Positions 1-10,300 are shown, counted from the first letter of the stretch. The stretch is DNA of 64,000 nucleotides from Raineyella sp. W15-4 (GCF_033170155.1 NZ_CP137079.1:1550001-1614000); one strand, 5' to 3'. Notes: generated from the sequence alone by a model not told the origin. Numbers and translations are program-made.

Positions 1-41
1 GAACCGGCCGCGGCTGTGGAGGATCAGCGGCGCCGGGTCGG

Positions 42-773
42 TCATTCGATGGCGCGCGCCGGCTCGGCCGCACTGCGGATGAGCCGGGCGACGGCCTCCG
101 GGCGGAAGCCCTTCACAGTGAGCCACAGACCCAACGAGATCTCCCAGAGTGCGACCGGGAGGGCGGCGAGTCCGGCCACCGCGGAAACCTGCTCGACCAG
201 GCCGAACAGCGTGGCGATCGCCGAGGCCATCAGTAGCGGAGCTCCGATGAATCCGACGGCCGGGATGATCCGCGGCACCAGGCCGGATCGGTACATCACG
301 GAGCCGAGGAGTAGAGCGTTCACTGCCGGGATGAGGCCGGGACCGAGCAGGAACGCCCAGTCGTGGATCGCCACCAGGGCCGACGTTGCGGACGAAACCG
401 TCGCGGGGGCCGCGGTGGGACCGTCCGGCACGATGGTCGTCCCCGGCACGATGGTCGTCAGCGAGACCATCGCAGCGACGCCCAGCAGGACGAGCCCGGC
501 CTCCGCCAGCCGTGACATGACGAACCCCAGTGCCGCAGTCTCGCTCTGTCGGCGGGCGATCGGATAGAGCACCACCGCGGTGCCGACGCAACTGCTGGCG
601 AGAACCACTTCGAGCAGTGTGGCGCCGAGCAGGGCGTTCCGGACCGCCGGGCTCGCGAGGGTCGCGGGATCCTTCAGGATGGGTGCCTTCACCGCGAGCG
701 CGGGGATCGACGTGACGACGGTGACGAGATAGAGCAGGCCGGCGGTCAGGGCGAGGCGACGTGGGTGGGACAT
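42..773 (-). CDS. DUF4386-like multi-pass membrane protein
   Basis: A 243-residue integral membrane protein with about six hydrophobic segments. The first begins right after the short basic start MSHPRR, and later ones carry the Gly/Pro-rich pattern I associate with DUF4386 proteins, whose function is unknown. The frame is open further upstream, but the ATG at 773 has a purine-rich GAGAGGAA Shine-Dalgarno, while the upstream codons cross the operators shared with the divergent TetR gene, so I start it here. It is probably the target of that regulator and could be a small-molecule exporter or membrane stress protein. Family assignment is from memory of the pattern. Confidence 0.72.
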   Translation of the reverse strand: MSHPRRLALTAGLLYLVTVVTSIPALAVKAPILKDPATLASPAVRNALLGATLLEVVLASSCVGTAVVLYPIARRQSETAALGFVMSRLAEAGLVLLGVAAMVSLTTIVPGTTIVPDGPTAAPATVSSATSALVAIHDWAFLLGPGLIPAVNALLLGSVMYRSGLVPRIIPAVGFIGAPLLMASAIATLFGLVEQVSAVAGLAALPVALWEISLGLWLTVKGFRPEAVARLIRSAAEPARAIE

Positions 774-805
774 GGTGGGGGTTCCTCTCGGGCGTCGGCG
801 GGATT

Positions 806-862
806 GGTGTACGCCGTACACCTCCAGTGTGGGTGTACGCTGTATACCAGTCAAGGTATACC
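806..862. promoter_or_regulatory. Tandem TetR operators in the divergent promoter region
   Basis: 806-822 is a perfect 17-bp palindrome, GGTGTACGCCGTACACC. 832-848 is a second copy with two arm mismatches, centred 26 bp from the first. 855-862 is a third, shorter palindrome GGTATACC. Read on the minus strand, TTGACT (849-854) and CACACT (826-831) make a promoter with an exact 17-bp spacer, and that spacer is operator 2. Binding there would block the membrane-protein gene directly. The cognate repressor is presumably the neighbouring TetR protein. Confidence 0.8.
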
Positions 863-922
863 AGCCAAGTCGGTACGCGGACGGAACCGTCCCGACGAAA
901 GACCCGTGTCGAGGGAGGACCC

Positions 923-1696
923 GTGCCCCGTTCGTCGACCCCGGTGCTCGGCCCGGATGAGCCAACTACCCCTGAGTCCAGGGGCGCCAAGCCCCCCGAC
1001 CCCGTGCGCCCGGCGCTGACCCGGGAACGTGCCCTCCGTGCCGCCGTGGCGCTGGCCGACAGTGACGGGATCGACGCGGTCAGCATGCGTAACCTCGCCG
1101 CCCGGCTCGGTGTCACTGCGATGGCGCTGTACAAGCACGTGGCCAGCAAGGAGGACCTGCTCGGCGGGATGGTCGACACGATCATCGCCGAGTACGACCT
1201 GCCCGAGGCGGGGAACGGCTGGCGGGGGGCGGTACGACACCGGATCCTGTCGGCGCGCCGCGTGCTGCTCCGGCATCCGTGGGCGCGGCCGGTGATCGAA
1301 TCGCGGCGGACCCGTACGCCGCAGGTCCTCGCCTACATGGACTCCCTCGCCGGGATGTTCATCGATGGCGGGCTCTCGGTCGATCTGACCCATCACGCGA
1401 TGCACGCGCTCGGGCACCGGATCTGGGGCTTCAGCCCGGAAGCGTTCGAGGACCCGGAGGCGCTGGCACTCCCGACCGACCCCGCCGAGCGGGAGGCGAT
1501 GGTGCGGCAGGCGACCCGGACGTATCCGCACATCGTCGCGATCGCCCTGGAATCGGCCGGTGGTCAGGTCTCCGGTGCGGGTGCCGGCTGTGACGAGGAG
1601 TTCGAGTTCGCGTTCACGCTGGACCTGCTGCTGGAGGCCTTCCAGCGGCTCCACCAGGCCGGATGGTCGTCACGGGATCGGCCGCACGAGAGCTGA
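923..1696 (+). CDS. TetR/AcrR family transcriptional regulator
   Basis: A 257-residue one-component repressor. The N-terminal helix-turn-helix includes the typical recognition helix stretch VTAMALYKHVASKEDLL, and the longer C-terminal ligand domain resembles the TetR_C_1 (tetracycline-repressor-like) class. I use the GTG at 923, which follows an AGGGAGG Shine-Dalgarno; in-frame starts further upstream would translate through the operators. The divergent layout with the membrane-protein gene and the palindromes between them suggest autoregulation and control of that gene. The ligand is unknown. Confidence 0.85.
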   Translation: MPRSSTPVLGPDEPTTPESRGAKPPDPVRPALTRERALRAAVALADSDGIDAVSMRNLAARLGVTAMALYKHVASKEDLLGGMVDTIIAEYDLPEAGNGWRGAVRHRILSARRVLLRHPWARPVIESRRTRTPQVLAYMDSLAGMFIDGGLSVDLTHHAMHALGHRIWGFSPEAFEDPEALALPTDPAEREAMVRQATRTYPHIVAIALESAGGQVSGAGAGCDEEFEFAFTLDLLLEAFQRLHQAGWSSRDRPHES

Positions 1697-1735
1697 AGGG
1701 GTCTCAGCGCTGCCGCAGCCGTCACGTCTCAGGGA

Positions 1736-2293
1736 TCAGTGCCAGGCGCTGATCACCCGGGCGCCGTCGGCCATGGTGACCATCGCCTGCAGACGCTGTC
1801 CCGGGCGCAATCCGAGTACCGGGTCCAGCAGCGTCCCGGGGGACAGCTCGGCCCGCCAACCCTCGTCGGTCAGCACGATCCAGGGGCCGCCCCACGGCGT
1901 GACCCCCGGAGTGCCCGTCACGGTGACCCCGAGAGGACGCACCGGCGCGTCCACCGGCCCCAGCATCGCCGCGCCGTGCCGCCCCGCACGGGCCCGGGCC
2001 GGATCGGCCGGCATTTCGACCTGCTTCGGCACCTGCCCGGCGACGGCGCCGGTGACCTGCGCCGCCGTGCCGTACCACCGCAGCCGTGCGGCGAGCCCGA
2101 TCCACGGTGACCCCGTCGCGTCGGCCAGTACCACCCCGACCCGGGCGCCGGCCGAGGTCAGCTCGTCGATCCGGTCCAGCAGTGCACACAGGGCGAGCCG
2201 GTGCCGGGCCGGTGCGGGCCAGTGCCGGAACGCCGGGGCCCGGTCCGGGTCGGGGGGCAGCAGCCAGTGGACGGAATCGCCGGGGTCGGTCAT
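1736..2293 (-). CDS. Hypothetical protein, 185 aa
   Basis: I do not recognise this protein. It is a soluble 185-residue product beginning MTDPGDSVHW, with no signal peptide, membrane segment or obvious cofactor motif. The middle (GARVGVVLADATGSPWIGLAARL) and the C-terminal half alternate short hydrophobic stretches with glycines, suggesting a small beta-rich domain. It is divergent from gpsA with about 87 bp between them and convergent with the TetR gene. The coding call rests on the long frame and the layout. Confidence 0.55.
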   Translation of the reverse strand: MTDPGDSVHWLLPPDPDRAPAFRHWPAPARHRLALCALLDRIDELTSAGARVGVVLADATGSPWIGLAARLRWYGTAAQVTGAVAGQVPKQVEMPADPARARAGRHGAAMLGPVDAPVRPLGVTVTGTPGVTPWGGPWIVLTDEGWRAELSPGTLLDPVLGLRPGQRLQAMVTMADGARVISAWH

Positions 2294-2368
2294 GCCTCGG
2301 ATGCTGGCACACCGCCGGGCCCGGCGACCAGCGGGGCGGCGACGGGCCCGGGGACCGACCCGCAACGA

Positions 2369-2374
2369 TAAGCT
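2369..2374 (+). promoter_or_regulatory. -10 box of gpsA (leaderless)
   Basis: TAAGCT lies 6 nt before the gpsA ATG, so transcription should start at or next to the start codon. No Shine-Dalgarno is present. Confidence 0.5.
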
Positions 2375-2380
2375 GACCGG

Positions 2381-3388
2381 ATGGCACAGTGCTGCATCCT
2401 CGGAGCCGGCAACTGGGCGACGGCCTTCGCCCGGGTGCTGGCCGACGCCGGACACCACGTCACCGTCGTGGCCCGCCGCCCCGCCGTCGCCGACGGGATC
2501 AACCAGCACCGCCACAACCCGGACTACCTGTCCGACATCGACCTCGGCGACCGGGTGGATGCCACCACCGACCCGGTCCGGGGCCTGGCCGGCGTCGACC
2601 TGATCGTCCTCGCCCTGCCGGCCCAGCAGCTGCGCGGCTACGTACGCCACCTGGCCACGCTGCCGGTCTGGCGCGACTCGACCGCGCCGGTGCTCAGCCT
2701 GGTCAAGGGGATCGAGACCGGCACCGACATGCGGATGAGCGAGGTGATCGCCCAGGCCGGCGGCGTGGCCCCGGAGCGGCTCGCCGTGCTGTCCGGCCCC
2801 AACCTGGCCCGGGAGATCGCCGAACGGCAACCCTCACTGTCGGTCGTCGCCGCACACGACCCGGCGGTCGCCCGGCGGATCCAGCAGCTGTGCCTGACCC
2901 CGTCGTTCCGCACCTACACCGTCGACGACGTGGTCGGGGTGGAGTTCGCCGGGGCGGCCAAGAACGTCATCGCGTTGGCCGTCGGGATGGGGGAGGGGCT
3001 GGGCTACGGGCACAACGCCCTCGCCTCGCTGATCACCCGCGGGCTGCACCAGGTGGCGGCGCTGGGCGAGGCCCTGGGCGGCCGGCGGTCCACCTTCGCC
3101 GGCCTGGCCGGACTCGGCGACCTGGTGGCCACCTGCATGTCCCCGCTGTCCCGTAACCGGACCTTCGGCGAGCGGCTGGGGCGCGGTCTCGACGTGGCGG
3201 AGGCGTCCCGGGAGAGTGCCGGGGTCGCCGAGGGCGTCGCGACCAGTCGCGCGGTCCGTGACCTGGCCCGGGCGTACGGCGTGGAGATGCCGATCGTCGA
3301 GGGCGTGGTGGCGGTGCTGGAGGGGCGGACGACGCCCGCGGCGATGGTGCCCGTGCTGATGGAACGGGAGCCCAAACCGGAGCTGTGA
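2381..3388 (+). CDS. gpsA: NAD(P)H-dependent glycerol-3-phosphate dehydrogenase
   Basis: It reduces dihydroxyacetone phosphate to sn-glycerol 3-phosphate, the backbone for phospholipids, in the cytoplasm. The 335-residue length is normal. The N-terminal Rossmann motif is GAGNWATA (residues 8-15), and the C-terminal catalytic domain has GVEFAGAAKNV with the family's catalytic lysine at about residue 194. The start has no Shine-Dalgarno but sits 6 nt after a -10 box. ddl follows on the same strand after 75 bp. Confidence 0.95.
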   Translation: MAQCCILGAGNWATAFARVLADAGHHVTVVARRPAVADGINQHRHNPDYLSDIDLGDRVDATTDPVRGLAGVDLIVLALPAQQLRGYVRHLATLPVWRDSTAPVLSLVKGIETGTDMRMSEVIAQAGGVAPERLAVLSGPNLAREIAERQPSLSVVAAHDPAVARRIQQLCLTPSFRTYTVDDVVGVEFAGAAKNVIALAVGMGEGLGYGHNALASLITRGLHQVAALGEALGGRRSTFAGLAGLGDLVATCMSPLSRNRTFGERLGRGLDVAEASRESAGVAEGVATSRAVRDLARAYGVEMPIVEGVVAVLEGRTTPAAMVPVLMEREPKPEL

Positions 3389-3463
3389 CCGGTGCCGGCT
3401 CGCGGGGAAGTCGGCCACTCGGGCGGCGGTAGGGTGGTGCCCGTTACCGTCCCAGGAGGTCCG

Positions 3464-4582
3464 ATGACCACGTCCGCCCGCCCGACCGTCGCCGTCGTCT
3501 TCGGCGGTGGCAGCTCCGAGCACGGGGTGTCCTGCCTGACCGCAGCGGGGGTGCTGTCGGCGATCGACCGTGAGTGCTACGACCTGGTGGCCGTCGGCAT
3601 CACCCGGACCGGCCGCTGGGTCCAGCTGGGCGTCGACGAGGTGGTCGCGCTGACCACGGTCGACGGTGTGCTGCCCGAGGTGCCCGAGGATCGGGCCGAC
3701 GCGGTGCTCTCCCGGACGGCGGATGGAGCCCGGATCGCCTCGGTCGACGGTGACCGGCTGGTCGACGTCCACGACATCGACCTGGTCTTCTCGCTGCTGC
3801 ACGGCCCGATGGGCGAGGACGGCACGATCCAGGGCCTCTTCGAGATGTACGGCGTGCGCTACGTCGGCTCCGGGGTGACGGCCAGCGCCCTGGCGATGGA
3901 CAAGATCCGGATGAAACAGGTGATGACCCTCTGCGGGCTGCCGATCGGCCCGTGGGTCGCCATCCGCCCGGCCGAGTGGGCGGCCGATCCGCAGGCCTGC
4001 CTGGCGGCGGCCGAGGCGTTGCGGTTCCCGGTCTACGTCAAGCCCGCCCGCGGCGGTTCCAGTGTCGGCATCACCAAGGTGGCGGAACCGTCCGGGCTGC
4101 CCGCGGCGATTGCCGAGGCGCACCGTTGGGACCCGCGGGTGATCGTCGAGGAGGGCATCCGCGACGCTCGCGAGCTGGAGTGCGGGGTGCTGCAGGACCC
4201 CGCCGGCGGCCGTCCCGGCACCTCGGTGGTGGCCGAGATCGAGATGCACACCGCGTCCGGCTTCTACGACTTCGACGCCAAGTACCTGCCCGAGGAGCAG
4301 GTCAGCCTGCACGTCCCGGCCAGCCTCGACCCGGCGATCGCCGAGGCGGTGCGCGAGGTCTCGGTCCGGGTCTTCGAGGCGTTCGACTGCGAGGGCCTGG
4401 CCCGGGTCGACTGCTTCCTCACCCAGGACAACCAGGTGCTGGTCAACGAACTCAACACCATGCCCGGGTTCACCCGGTTCTCGATGTTCCCGCAGGTCTG
4501 GGCCGCGGCCGGGGTGGCCTACCCGGAGCTGATCGGCCGGCTGATCGAACTGGCGCTGGCGCGCCCCGTCGGCCTGCGCTGA
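3464..4582 (+). CDS. ddl: D-alanine--D-alanine ligase
   Basis: An ATP-grasp ligase that makes the D-Ala-D-Ala dipeptide for peptidoglycan. 372 residues, full length. Visible family features are the N-terminal GGGSSEHGVS (about residues 14-23), the ATP-grasp stretch KPARGGSSVGI and the C-terminal metal-binding NELNTMPGF. The ATG at 3464 follows a perfect AGGAGG at 3454-3459; the frame is open 24 codons further up without a comparable site. It lies downstream of gpsA and is convergent with the DUF3515 gene. Confidence 0.95.
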   Translation: MTTSARPTVAVVFGGGSSEHGVSCLTAAGVLSAIDRECYDLVAVGITRTGRWVQLGVDEVVALTTVDGVLPEVPEDRADAVLSRTADGARIASVDGDRLVDVHDIDLVFSLLHGPMGEDGTIQGLFEMYGVRYVGSGVTASALAMDKIRMKQVMTLCGLPIGPWVAIRPAEWAADPQACLAAAEALRFPVYVKPARGGSSVGITKVAEPSGLPAAIAEAHRWDPRVIVEEGIRDARELECGVLQDPAGGRPGTSVVAEIEMHTASGFYDFDAKYLPEEQVSLHVPASLDPAIAEAVREVSVRVFEAFDCEGLARVDCFLTQDNQVLVNELNTMPGFTRFSMFPQVWAAAGVAYPELIGRLIELALARPVGLR

Positions 4583-4643
4583 GCCCGGGATCGGCCCCCG
4601 GTCGCCGCCGGCCGGGTCCCCGTCCGTCGGTCGATGGGTGCCG

Positions 4644-5126
4644 TCAGCCGACGCAGGGCCGCAGCAGGGTGTCGTGGTCGGCCACCACGGAGGCCAGTTC
4701 GGCGAGCGCGTCGCCGGTGTTGCCGTAGGAGTTCGGCACCCCCACCTGGACGTACGCGGCCCGGCCGACGGTGGTGAACACCGTCCCGGTGACACCGTCC
4801 TGGGACCACCAGCCGACGCCGTTCACCTCCAGGCACTGGCTCGTCGGGGTCAGCCCGGCCGGCTGGGGCAGCCCGCAGGCCAGGGTGATCGGCGGATCCC
4901 CCCAGGCCACTGCCAGCGAGCCGGTCGTCGCGCGGCGCGGCGACCCCAGCAGAGTGGCCGGGGCGTCGGCCACCAGGGCCGTACAGAGGGCCCTGGTCGC
5001 GTCGTCGACCGGCGGATCCGGCAGCTGCACCGGGGCGCTGCAGCCGGCCAGCAGGATCGTCGTGGCGGTCGCGACACCGAGGGCGGCGGGTCGGACACCG
5101 AGGGCGGCAGGCCGGGCGTCCCTCAC
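4644..5126 (-). CDS. DUF3515 family lipoprotein
   Basis: A 160-residue secreted lipoprotein. The signal peptide ends in the lipobox LLAGC with the modified cysteine at residue 29, and the mature part matches the actinobacterial DUF3515 pattern (paired cysteines, LACGLPQP, a VGWW motif). The start is a GTG whose last two bases are the first two of the upstream gene's TGA stop (GTGA overlap), implying translational coupling to the Lrp-type gene. Function unknown. Confidence 0.85.
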   Translation of the reverse strand: MRDARPAALGVRPAALGVATATTILLAGCSAPVQLPDPPVDDATRALCTALVADAPATLLGSPRRATTGSLAVAWGDPPITLACGLPQPAGLTPTSQCLEVNGVGWWSQDGVTGTVFTTVGRAAYVQVGVPNSYGNTGDALAELASVVADHDTLLRPCVG

Positions 5127-5368
5127 TCGGCCATCACCGGGCAGGTGACGGTGCGGGTGATCCCGTCCACCTCCTGGACCGCCCGGATCAGTCGTCCCAG
5201 GGCCAGCATGTCCGCGGCGTGTGCCCGTACGATCACGTCGTACGGCCCGGTCACCCCGTCGGCGCCGGTGACCCCGCCGATGCTGCGGATCGCGGCGATC
5301 ACCTCCTCGCTGCGCCCCACCTCCGTCTGCACCAGGACGTACGCCTCGACCTTCGCCGTGCCGACCAT
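5123..5368 (-). CDS. Stand-alone Lrp/AsnC ligand-binding domain protein
   Basis: An 81-residue protein made only of the RAM (AsnC ligand-binding) domain: AYVLVQTEVG, a central GPYDVIVRA turn and a terminal ITRTVTCPVM strand. There is no helix-turn-helix, so it cannot bind DNA by itself; such proteins bind amino acids and may modulate full-length Lrp proteins. A strong AGGAAAGGGG Shine-Dalgarno precedes the ATG. It is coupled to the DUF3515 gene and divergent from thiL. Confidence 0.88.
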   Translation of the reverse strand: MVGTAKVEAYVLVQTEVGRSEEVIAAIRSIGGVTGADGVTGPYDVIVRAHAADMLALGRLIRAVQEVDGITRTVTCPVMAE

Positions 5369-5453
5369 GGCTTCCCCTTTCCTCGCGCCGGGGGGCGGCC
5401 CCCGGTGGCCTCACGCTACCGTGTCGAGGACACCGACACCGACAGGAGTCCCG

Positions 5454-6485
5454 ATGAACCACACCGCCACCTCCGGGCGCACCCCGTGGCCCTACCCCGG
5501 CCCCCGCCCCGGGGAGGTGGAGCCCGCCGCCCAGCAGACCATCGCCGACATCGGCGAGTTCGAGCTGATCGACCTGATCACCCGCGGACTGCCCAGCAAC
5601 GACCAGGTCGAACTGGGCCCCGGTGACGACGCGGCGATCATCCACAGCCGCGGCGGCCGGACGCTGTGCAGCGTCGACGTGCTGGTCGAGGGCGTCCACT
5701 TCCGCCGCGACTGGTCGTCGGCGCGGGACATCGGCCGCAAGTCGGTGGCGGTCAACGTGGCGGACATCGAGGCGATGGGGGCCCGCCCGATCGGCATCGT
5801 GATGGGCTTCTCCGCGCCGGGCGAGCTGTCCCTGACCTGGGTGCGGTACTTCGTCCAGGGCGTCCGGGAGGAGTGCGACCGGGCCGGGGTGTCGTTGATC
5901 GGCGGCGACATCACCAAGTCCCGCGACATCACCGTCTCCGTGACCATCCTCGGCGACACCGGGCCGGAGGGGCCGGTGCTCCGCTCCGGTGCCCGGCCCG
6001 GTGACCTGGTCGCCCTCAAGGGACGGGTCGGCTGGGCCGCGGCCGGACTGGCGGCACTGAGCAAGGGCTTCCGCACCCCCAAGGCGGTGGTCGAGGCCCA
6101 GCAGGTGCCGCAACCCCCGTACGGGGCCGGGCAGGAGGCCGCCCGGGCGGGCGCCACGGCGATGATCGACGTGTCCGACGGCCTGCTGGGGGATCTGGGC
6201 CACGTCGCCCAACGGTCCCAGGTGTCGATCGACGTGCACCGCGCCGCCCTGGGGATGCCCGAGCCGATCCGGTCGGTCGGCCAGGCCACCGGCGTCGACC
6301 CGTACGTCTTCCTGCTGACCGGCGGGGAGGACCATGCGCTCGCCGCGACGTTCCCACCGGGGGTGGTGCCCGAGGGCTGGACGGTGATCGGTACGGTCGG
6401 GGAAGTACCCACCGCAGGGTGGCCGTCCGTCACCGTGGACGGCAGGCCATGGGAAGGAAAGCAGGGCTATGACCACTTCCACTGA
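5454..6485 (+). CDS. thiL: Thiamine-monophosphate kinase
   Basis: It phosphorylates thiamine monophosphate to thiamine pyrophosphate, the last step of cofactor synthesis. 343 residues. The AIR-synthase-like fold is recognisable from GEFELIDLI near the N-terminus, the GPGDDAAI metal/ATP site, DVLVEGVHF, and the C-terminal [10 protein letters not shown]. An AGGAG lies before the ATG at 5454. The frame is open far upstream through the DUF3515 region, but only this start gives a normal protein. Its last 17 bases overlap thiD. Confidence 0.94.
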   Translation: MNHTATSGRTPWPYPGPRPGEVEPAAQQTIADIGEFELIDLITRGLPSNDQVELGPGDDAAIIHSRGGRTLCSVDVLVEGVHFRRDWSSARDIGRKSVAVNVADIEAMGARPIGIVMGFSAPGELSLTWVRYFVQGVREECDRAGVSLIGGDITKSRDITVSVTILGDTGPEGPVLRSGARPGDLVALKGRVGWAAAGLAALSKGFRTPKAVVEAQQVPQPPYGAGQEAARAGATAMIDVSDGLLGDLGHVAQRSQVSIDVHRAALGMPEPIRSVGQATGVDPYVFLLTGGEDHALAATFPPGVVPEGWTVIGTVGEVPTAGWPSVTVDGRPWEGKQGYDHFH

Positions 6486-7392
6486 ACGGGCCGGCTCCCC
6501 GGACGGGGCCGCCGAGGCGCGCCCGGCGGCGCTGCCGACCGCCCGGGTGCTGACGATCGCGGGCACCGACTCCGGTGGGGGAGCGGGGGTGCCGGCCGAT
6601 CTGAAGGCGATGATGGCGTTGGGGACGCACGGCATGTGCGTGGTCACCGCGGTCACCGCCCAGAACTCGGTCGGTGTCCAGGGCGCCTGGCCGCTGCCGC
6701 TGGAGGCGATCCGCGGGCAGTTCCGCAGTGTGGTCGACGACATCGGCGTGGACGCCCTCAAGACCGGGATGCTCGCGTCCGCGGAGATCGTCGCGACGGT
6801 GGCCGAACTGGTCGACACCGTGCCCCGCCGCACCGACGGGTCCCGGGTCCCGCTGGTGGTCGACCCGGTGGCGATGTCGAAGCACGGCGACCCGCTGCTG
6901 GCCGCCGACGCGGTCAGCACCCTGCGATCCGCGCTGCTGCCGTTGGCCACCGTGCTCACCCCGAACCTGCCCGAGGCGGCCCTGCTGACCGGACTGTCGG
7001 CGGCGACGCCGCCGGCCATCCTGGCCGGGGCGCTGCTGGAGCTCGGGGCCGACTGGGTGCTGATCAAGGGCGGGCACAAGGCGGGCGACGCCGACGACCT
7101 GCTGGTCTCCTACACCGGTGAGCGGCACGTGTTCCGCGCCCAGCGGGCCGACAACACCCACACCCACGGCACCGGCTGCACGATGGCCTCGCTGATCGCT
7201 GCCGGCCTCGGCCAGGGGCTCACCGCTCCCGAGGCGGTCGGTCTGGCGAAGCGGTTCATGATCGGGGCGATCCCGGCCGGCTACGCCCTCGGCCGGGGGA
7301 TCGGGCCGGTCGATCCGCTCTGGCACCTGCGCGACGCGCTGGCCGAGGGGGGCTGGACGCCCGGGCCGCGGCTGCGGACCGCCGAGGGCTGA
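6469..7392 (+). CDS. thiD: Hydroxymethylpyrimidine/phosphomethylpyrimidine kinase
   Basis: It phosphorylates HMP and HMP-phosphate to make the pyrimidine half of thiamine. 307 residues with about 25 extra at the N-terminus before the ribokinase-like core. The motif [10 protein letters not shown] is at residues 31-40, and the C-terminal anion hole HTHGTGCT is intact. It overlaps thiL by 17 bp, so the two are co-translated. No thiE or thiM domain is fused. Confidence 0.94.
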   Translation: MTTSTERAGSPDGAAEARPAALPTARVLTIAGTDSGGGAGVPADLKAMMALGTHGMCVVTAVTAQNSVGVQGAWPLPLEAIRGQFRSVVDDIGVDALKTGMLASAEIVATVAELVDTVPRRTDGSRVPLVVDPVAMSKHGDPLLAADAVSTLRSALLPLATVLTPNLPEAALLTGLSAATPPAILAGALLELGADWVLIKGGHKAGDADDLLVSYTGERHVFRAQRADNTHTHGTGCTMASLIAAGLGQGLTAPEAVGLAKRFMIGAIPAGYALGRGIGPVDPLWHLRDALAEGGWTPGPRLRTAEG

Positions 7393-7526
7393 GTCCCGCG
7401 GCCCGAGCGTACGACGCCGGTCGGGCCGGGGCTGGTGCCGGTGCCGCCCAGACGGGGCAGGGCCGGTCGGCCGGGCGGGGACCGGCCCCCCGGCGTGTGC
7501 ACCCCGAGCCGGTTGCCCCGATGGCC

Positions 7527-7532
7527 TAGGGT
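7527..7532 (+). promoter_or_regulatory. -10 box of ftsK (leaderless)
   Basis: TAGGGT is 7 nt before the ATG at 7540, with no Shine-Dalgarno between. This supports the ATG at 7540 over the GTG 35 codons upstream. Confidence 0.5.
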
Positions 7533-7539
7533 CGGTGCC

Positions 7540-10233
7540 ATGGCGACACGCGCGACTTCCCCTGCGCGTTCCTCCGGCGGGCGGACCTCGACGCAGGCCC
7601 GCTCCGGTGGAGCACGCTCCGGGGGCTCCAAGGGATCTTCGACGAGCACCCGCGGCAGGGGTGGCTCGTCCTCGTCCCGCGCGCCGCAGAAGCGTTCCTC
7701 GAACGGGCGTCGTACGCCGCCACCACGGCCCCGCAACCCCTTCGTCGTGCTCTGGGACGGGCTGGCCGGGCTGGTCGCCGCGGGCGTCCGCTCGATCGGC
7801 AGCACCGCCCGGGACGTCCCCCCGGACCTGCGCCGGGACGGCGTCGGCCTGGCCCTGATCGGCGCCACCATCGTGCTGGCCGCCGAGTTCTGGTGGGGCC
7901 TGCCCGACCCGGTCGGCGGCTGGCTGACGTACGCCGTCACCTCCGTCATCGGGATGGCTGCGTACGCCTCACCACTGCTCACCGGCACGATGGCCTGGCG
8001 GACCATCCGGCACCCGGACACCACCGGGCCGGCCGGGCGACAGGTGGTCGGCTGGTTGACCGCCGGCCTGGGCCTGCTCGGCCTGGTCAGCGTCGCCCAC
8101 GGCCTGCCGCGTCCCGCCGATCCGGTGGCGCTGCGGGAGGCCGGCGGCGTGCTCGGCTTCGTGTCGTCGAGTGTGCTCACCGACCTGATGACCGCCTGGG
8201 TGTCGGTGCCGCTGATGGTGCTGCTCACCTTCTACGGCGTCATCCTGATCGTCGGCATCCCGCTGCACGAGATCCCGGCCCGGATCAACGAGGCTCGCGA
8301 CCACCGGCTCCGCGCCACCGAACGCCCGGAGTACGGCCTCGACGAGCAGGCGTACGACACCCCGATCATCGGCGAGCGGCGCCGGAGCCGGCCGGTCCGT
8401 GGAGCCGAGCCCGAGGATGACGGGGCCGGCGACGACGAGCAGTCCCGGACCACGCCGGCCCCCGGGCGTCAGCGACGCCGCTCCCGCGAGGACAGTGTGG
8501 TGATCGCCCGGGCGCCCGGGTCGCGGGAGCGGCCCGATCCGGCCGACCCGCGGCCAAGGGAGCGGACCGACCTGACCGACATCGACCCGATGGCCTTCGA
8601 CACCGGCGTCGACGCCACCCCGGTGCCCCGCCCGGCCCCGCCGGCCACCGCGGTCGAGGCGGCGAAGACCGGCCCGGTCACCGCCGGACTGCCGGTCCGG
8701 GTCACCGTCAACGCGCCGGCCGAGACCCCGGACGACTCGCCGTTGCCGCAGCGCGTCGAACAGGTCGGCGACGTCGAGTACCGACTGCCGGAGATGACGG
8801 TGCTCAAGGCCGGCACCCCGCCGCAGCCCCGGACGCCGGCCAACGACGAGATCGTGCACCGGCTGACCGAGGTGTTCGACGAGTTCGACATCGACGCCCG
8901 GGTCACCGGCTACACCCGTGGCCCGACCGTCACCCGCTACGAGGTCGAGCTCGGCCCCGGCGTCAAGGTCGAGAAGGTGCTGAACGTCTCCAAGAACATC
9001 GCCTACGCGGTGGCCAGCGCCGACGTCCGGATCCTGTCGCCGATCCCCGGCAAGTCCGCGATCGGCGTGGAGATCCCCAACAAGGACAAGGAGATCGTCT
9101 CGCTCGGCGACGTGCTGCGCTCCACCAAGGCACGCAACGACCACGAGCCGATGACGGTCGGTCTCGGCAAGGACGTCGAGGGCGGCTACGTACTGGCCAA
9201 CATGGCGAAGATGCCGCACCTGCTCGTCGCCGGCGCCACCGGGTCGGGCAAGTCCTCGTTCGTGAACTCGATGATCACCTCGATCCTGATCCGGTCGACA
9301 CCCGACGAGGTCCGGATGATCCTGGTCGACCCGAAGCGGGTCGAGCTCACCGCGTACGACGGCATCCCGCACCTGGTCACCCCGATCATCACCTCGCCGA
9401 AGAAGGCGGCCGAGGCGCTGCAGTGGGTGGTCCGGGAGATGGACCAGCGCTACGACGACCTGGCCGAGTTCGGGTTCAAGCACGTCAAGGACTTCAACAA
9501 GGCGGTCCGGGCCGGGCAGGTGCAGCCGCCGGCCGGGTCGGAGCGCGACCTGCGCCCCTACCCGTACCTGCTGGTGATCGTCGACGAGCTGGCCGACCTG
9601 ATGATGGTCGCGCCGCGGGACGTGGAGGACTCGATCGTCCGGATCACCCAGCTCGCCCGCGCCGCCGGCATCCACCTGGTGCTGGCCACCCAGCGCCCGT
9701 CCACCGACGTCGTCACCGGCCTGATCAAGGCCAACGTGCCGTCCCGGCTCGCCTTCGCGACCTCGTCGATGACCGACTCCCGGGTCATCCTCGACCAGCC
9801 CGGCGCCGAGAAGCTGGTCGGCCAGGGCGACGGCCTGTTCCTGCCGATGGGCGCCTCCAAGCCGGTCCGGGTGCAGGGGTCGTGGGTCACCGAACAGGAG
9901 ATCCGCGACGTCGTCGACATCGTCAAGAACCAGCTGCCGGCGCACTACCGCGAGGACGTCGTCGCGCCCGCCGCCGCGAAGAAGGTCGCCGAGGACATCG
10001 GCGACGACATGGAGCTGGTGCTGGAGGCCGCCCAGCTGGTGGTCACCCTGCAGCTCGGGTCGACCTCGATGCTGCAGCGGAAGCTGCGGGTCGGGTTCGC
10101 CAAGGCCGGCCGACTGATGGACATCCTGGAGACCCGCGGTGTCGTCGGGCCCTCGGAGGGCTCCAAGCCGCGCGACGTGATGGTGAAGCCGGACGACCTC
10201 GACGAGGTACTGGAGAACCTGCAGCAGGCCTGA
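7540..10233 (+). CDS. ftsK: DNA translocase FtsK
   Basis: A septum-anchored ATP-driven DNA pump for chromosome dimer resolution and terminus segregation. 897 residues. The first 70 are a basic, Ser/Gly/Arg-rich low-complexity tail, followed by about four membrane segments (residues 70-270), a linker rich in Arg, Pro and acidic residues, the RecA-like motor with Walker A GATGSGKS starting at residue 565, Walker [13 protein letters not shown], and a C-terminal gamma winged helix ([20 protein letters not shown]) that reads KOPS sites. A strong hairpin follows the gene. Confidence 0.95.
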   Translation: MATRATSPARSSGGRTSTQARSGGARSGGSKGSSTSTRGRGGSSSSRAPQKRSSNGRRTPPPRPRNPFVVLWDGLAGLVAAGVRSIGSTARDVPPDLRRDGVGLALIGATIVLAAEFWWGLPDPVGGWLTYAVTSVIGMAAYASPLLTGTMAWRTIRHPDTTGPAGRQVVGWLTAGLGLLGLVSVAHGLPRPADPVALREAGGVLGFVSSSVLTDLMTAWVSVPLMVLLTFYGVILIVGIPLHEIPARINEARDHRLRATERPEYGLDEQAYDTPIIGERRRSRPVRGAEPEDDGAGDDEQSRTTPAPGRQRRRSREDSVVIARAPGSRERPDPADPRPRERTDLTDIDPMAFDTGVDATPVPRPAPPATAVEAAKTGPVTAGLPVRVTVNAPAETPDDSPLPQRVEQVGDVEYRLPEMTVLKAGTPPQPRTPANDEIVHRLTEVFDEFDIDARVTGYTRGPTVTRYEVELGPGVKVEKVLNVSKNIAYAVASADVRILSPIPGKSAIGVEIPNKDKEIVSLGDVLRSTKARNDHEPMTVGLGKDVEGGYVLANMAKMPHLLVAGATGSGKSSFVNSMITSILIRSTPDEVRMILVDPKRVELTAYDGIPHLVTPIITSPKKAAEALQWVVREMDQRYDDLAEFGFKHVKDFNKAVRAGQVQPPAGSERDLRPYPYLLVIVDELADLMMVAPRDVEDSIVRITQLARAAGIHLVLATQRPSTDVVTGLIKANVPSRLAFATSSMTDSRVILDQPGAEKLVGQGDGLFLPMGASKPVRVQGSWVTEQEIRDVVDIVKNQLPAHYREDVVAPAAAKKVAEDIGDDMELVLEAAQLVVTLQLGSTSMLQRKLRVGFAKAGRLMDILETRGVVGPSEGSKPRDVMVKPDDLDEVLENLQQA

Positions 10234-10241
10234 CGGTCGCC

Positions 10242-10272
10242 GCCCGCCGGCCCGGCACAGGAGCCGGCGGGC
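10242..10272 (+). terminator. Hairpin between ftsK and rimO
   Basis: GCCCGCCGGC (10242-10251) pairs perfectly with GCCGGCGGGC (10263-10272) around an 11-nt loop, 8 bases after the ftsK stop. There is no T-run, as is usual for actinobacterial terminators. Confidence 0.55.
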
Positions 10273-10300
10273 GCGCGGGTGGGGGATACTGGACGGCATC

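Noticed and set aside
16-567. Plus-strand frame at the left edge
   Set aside because: It is antisense to the DUF4386 gene, whose membrane-helix pattern and regulated promoter are convincing.
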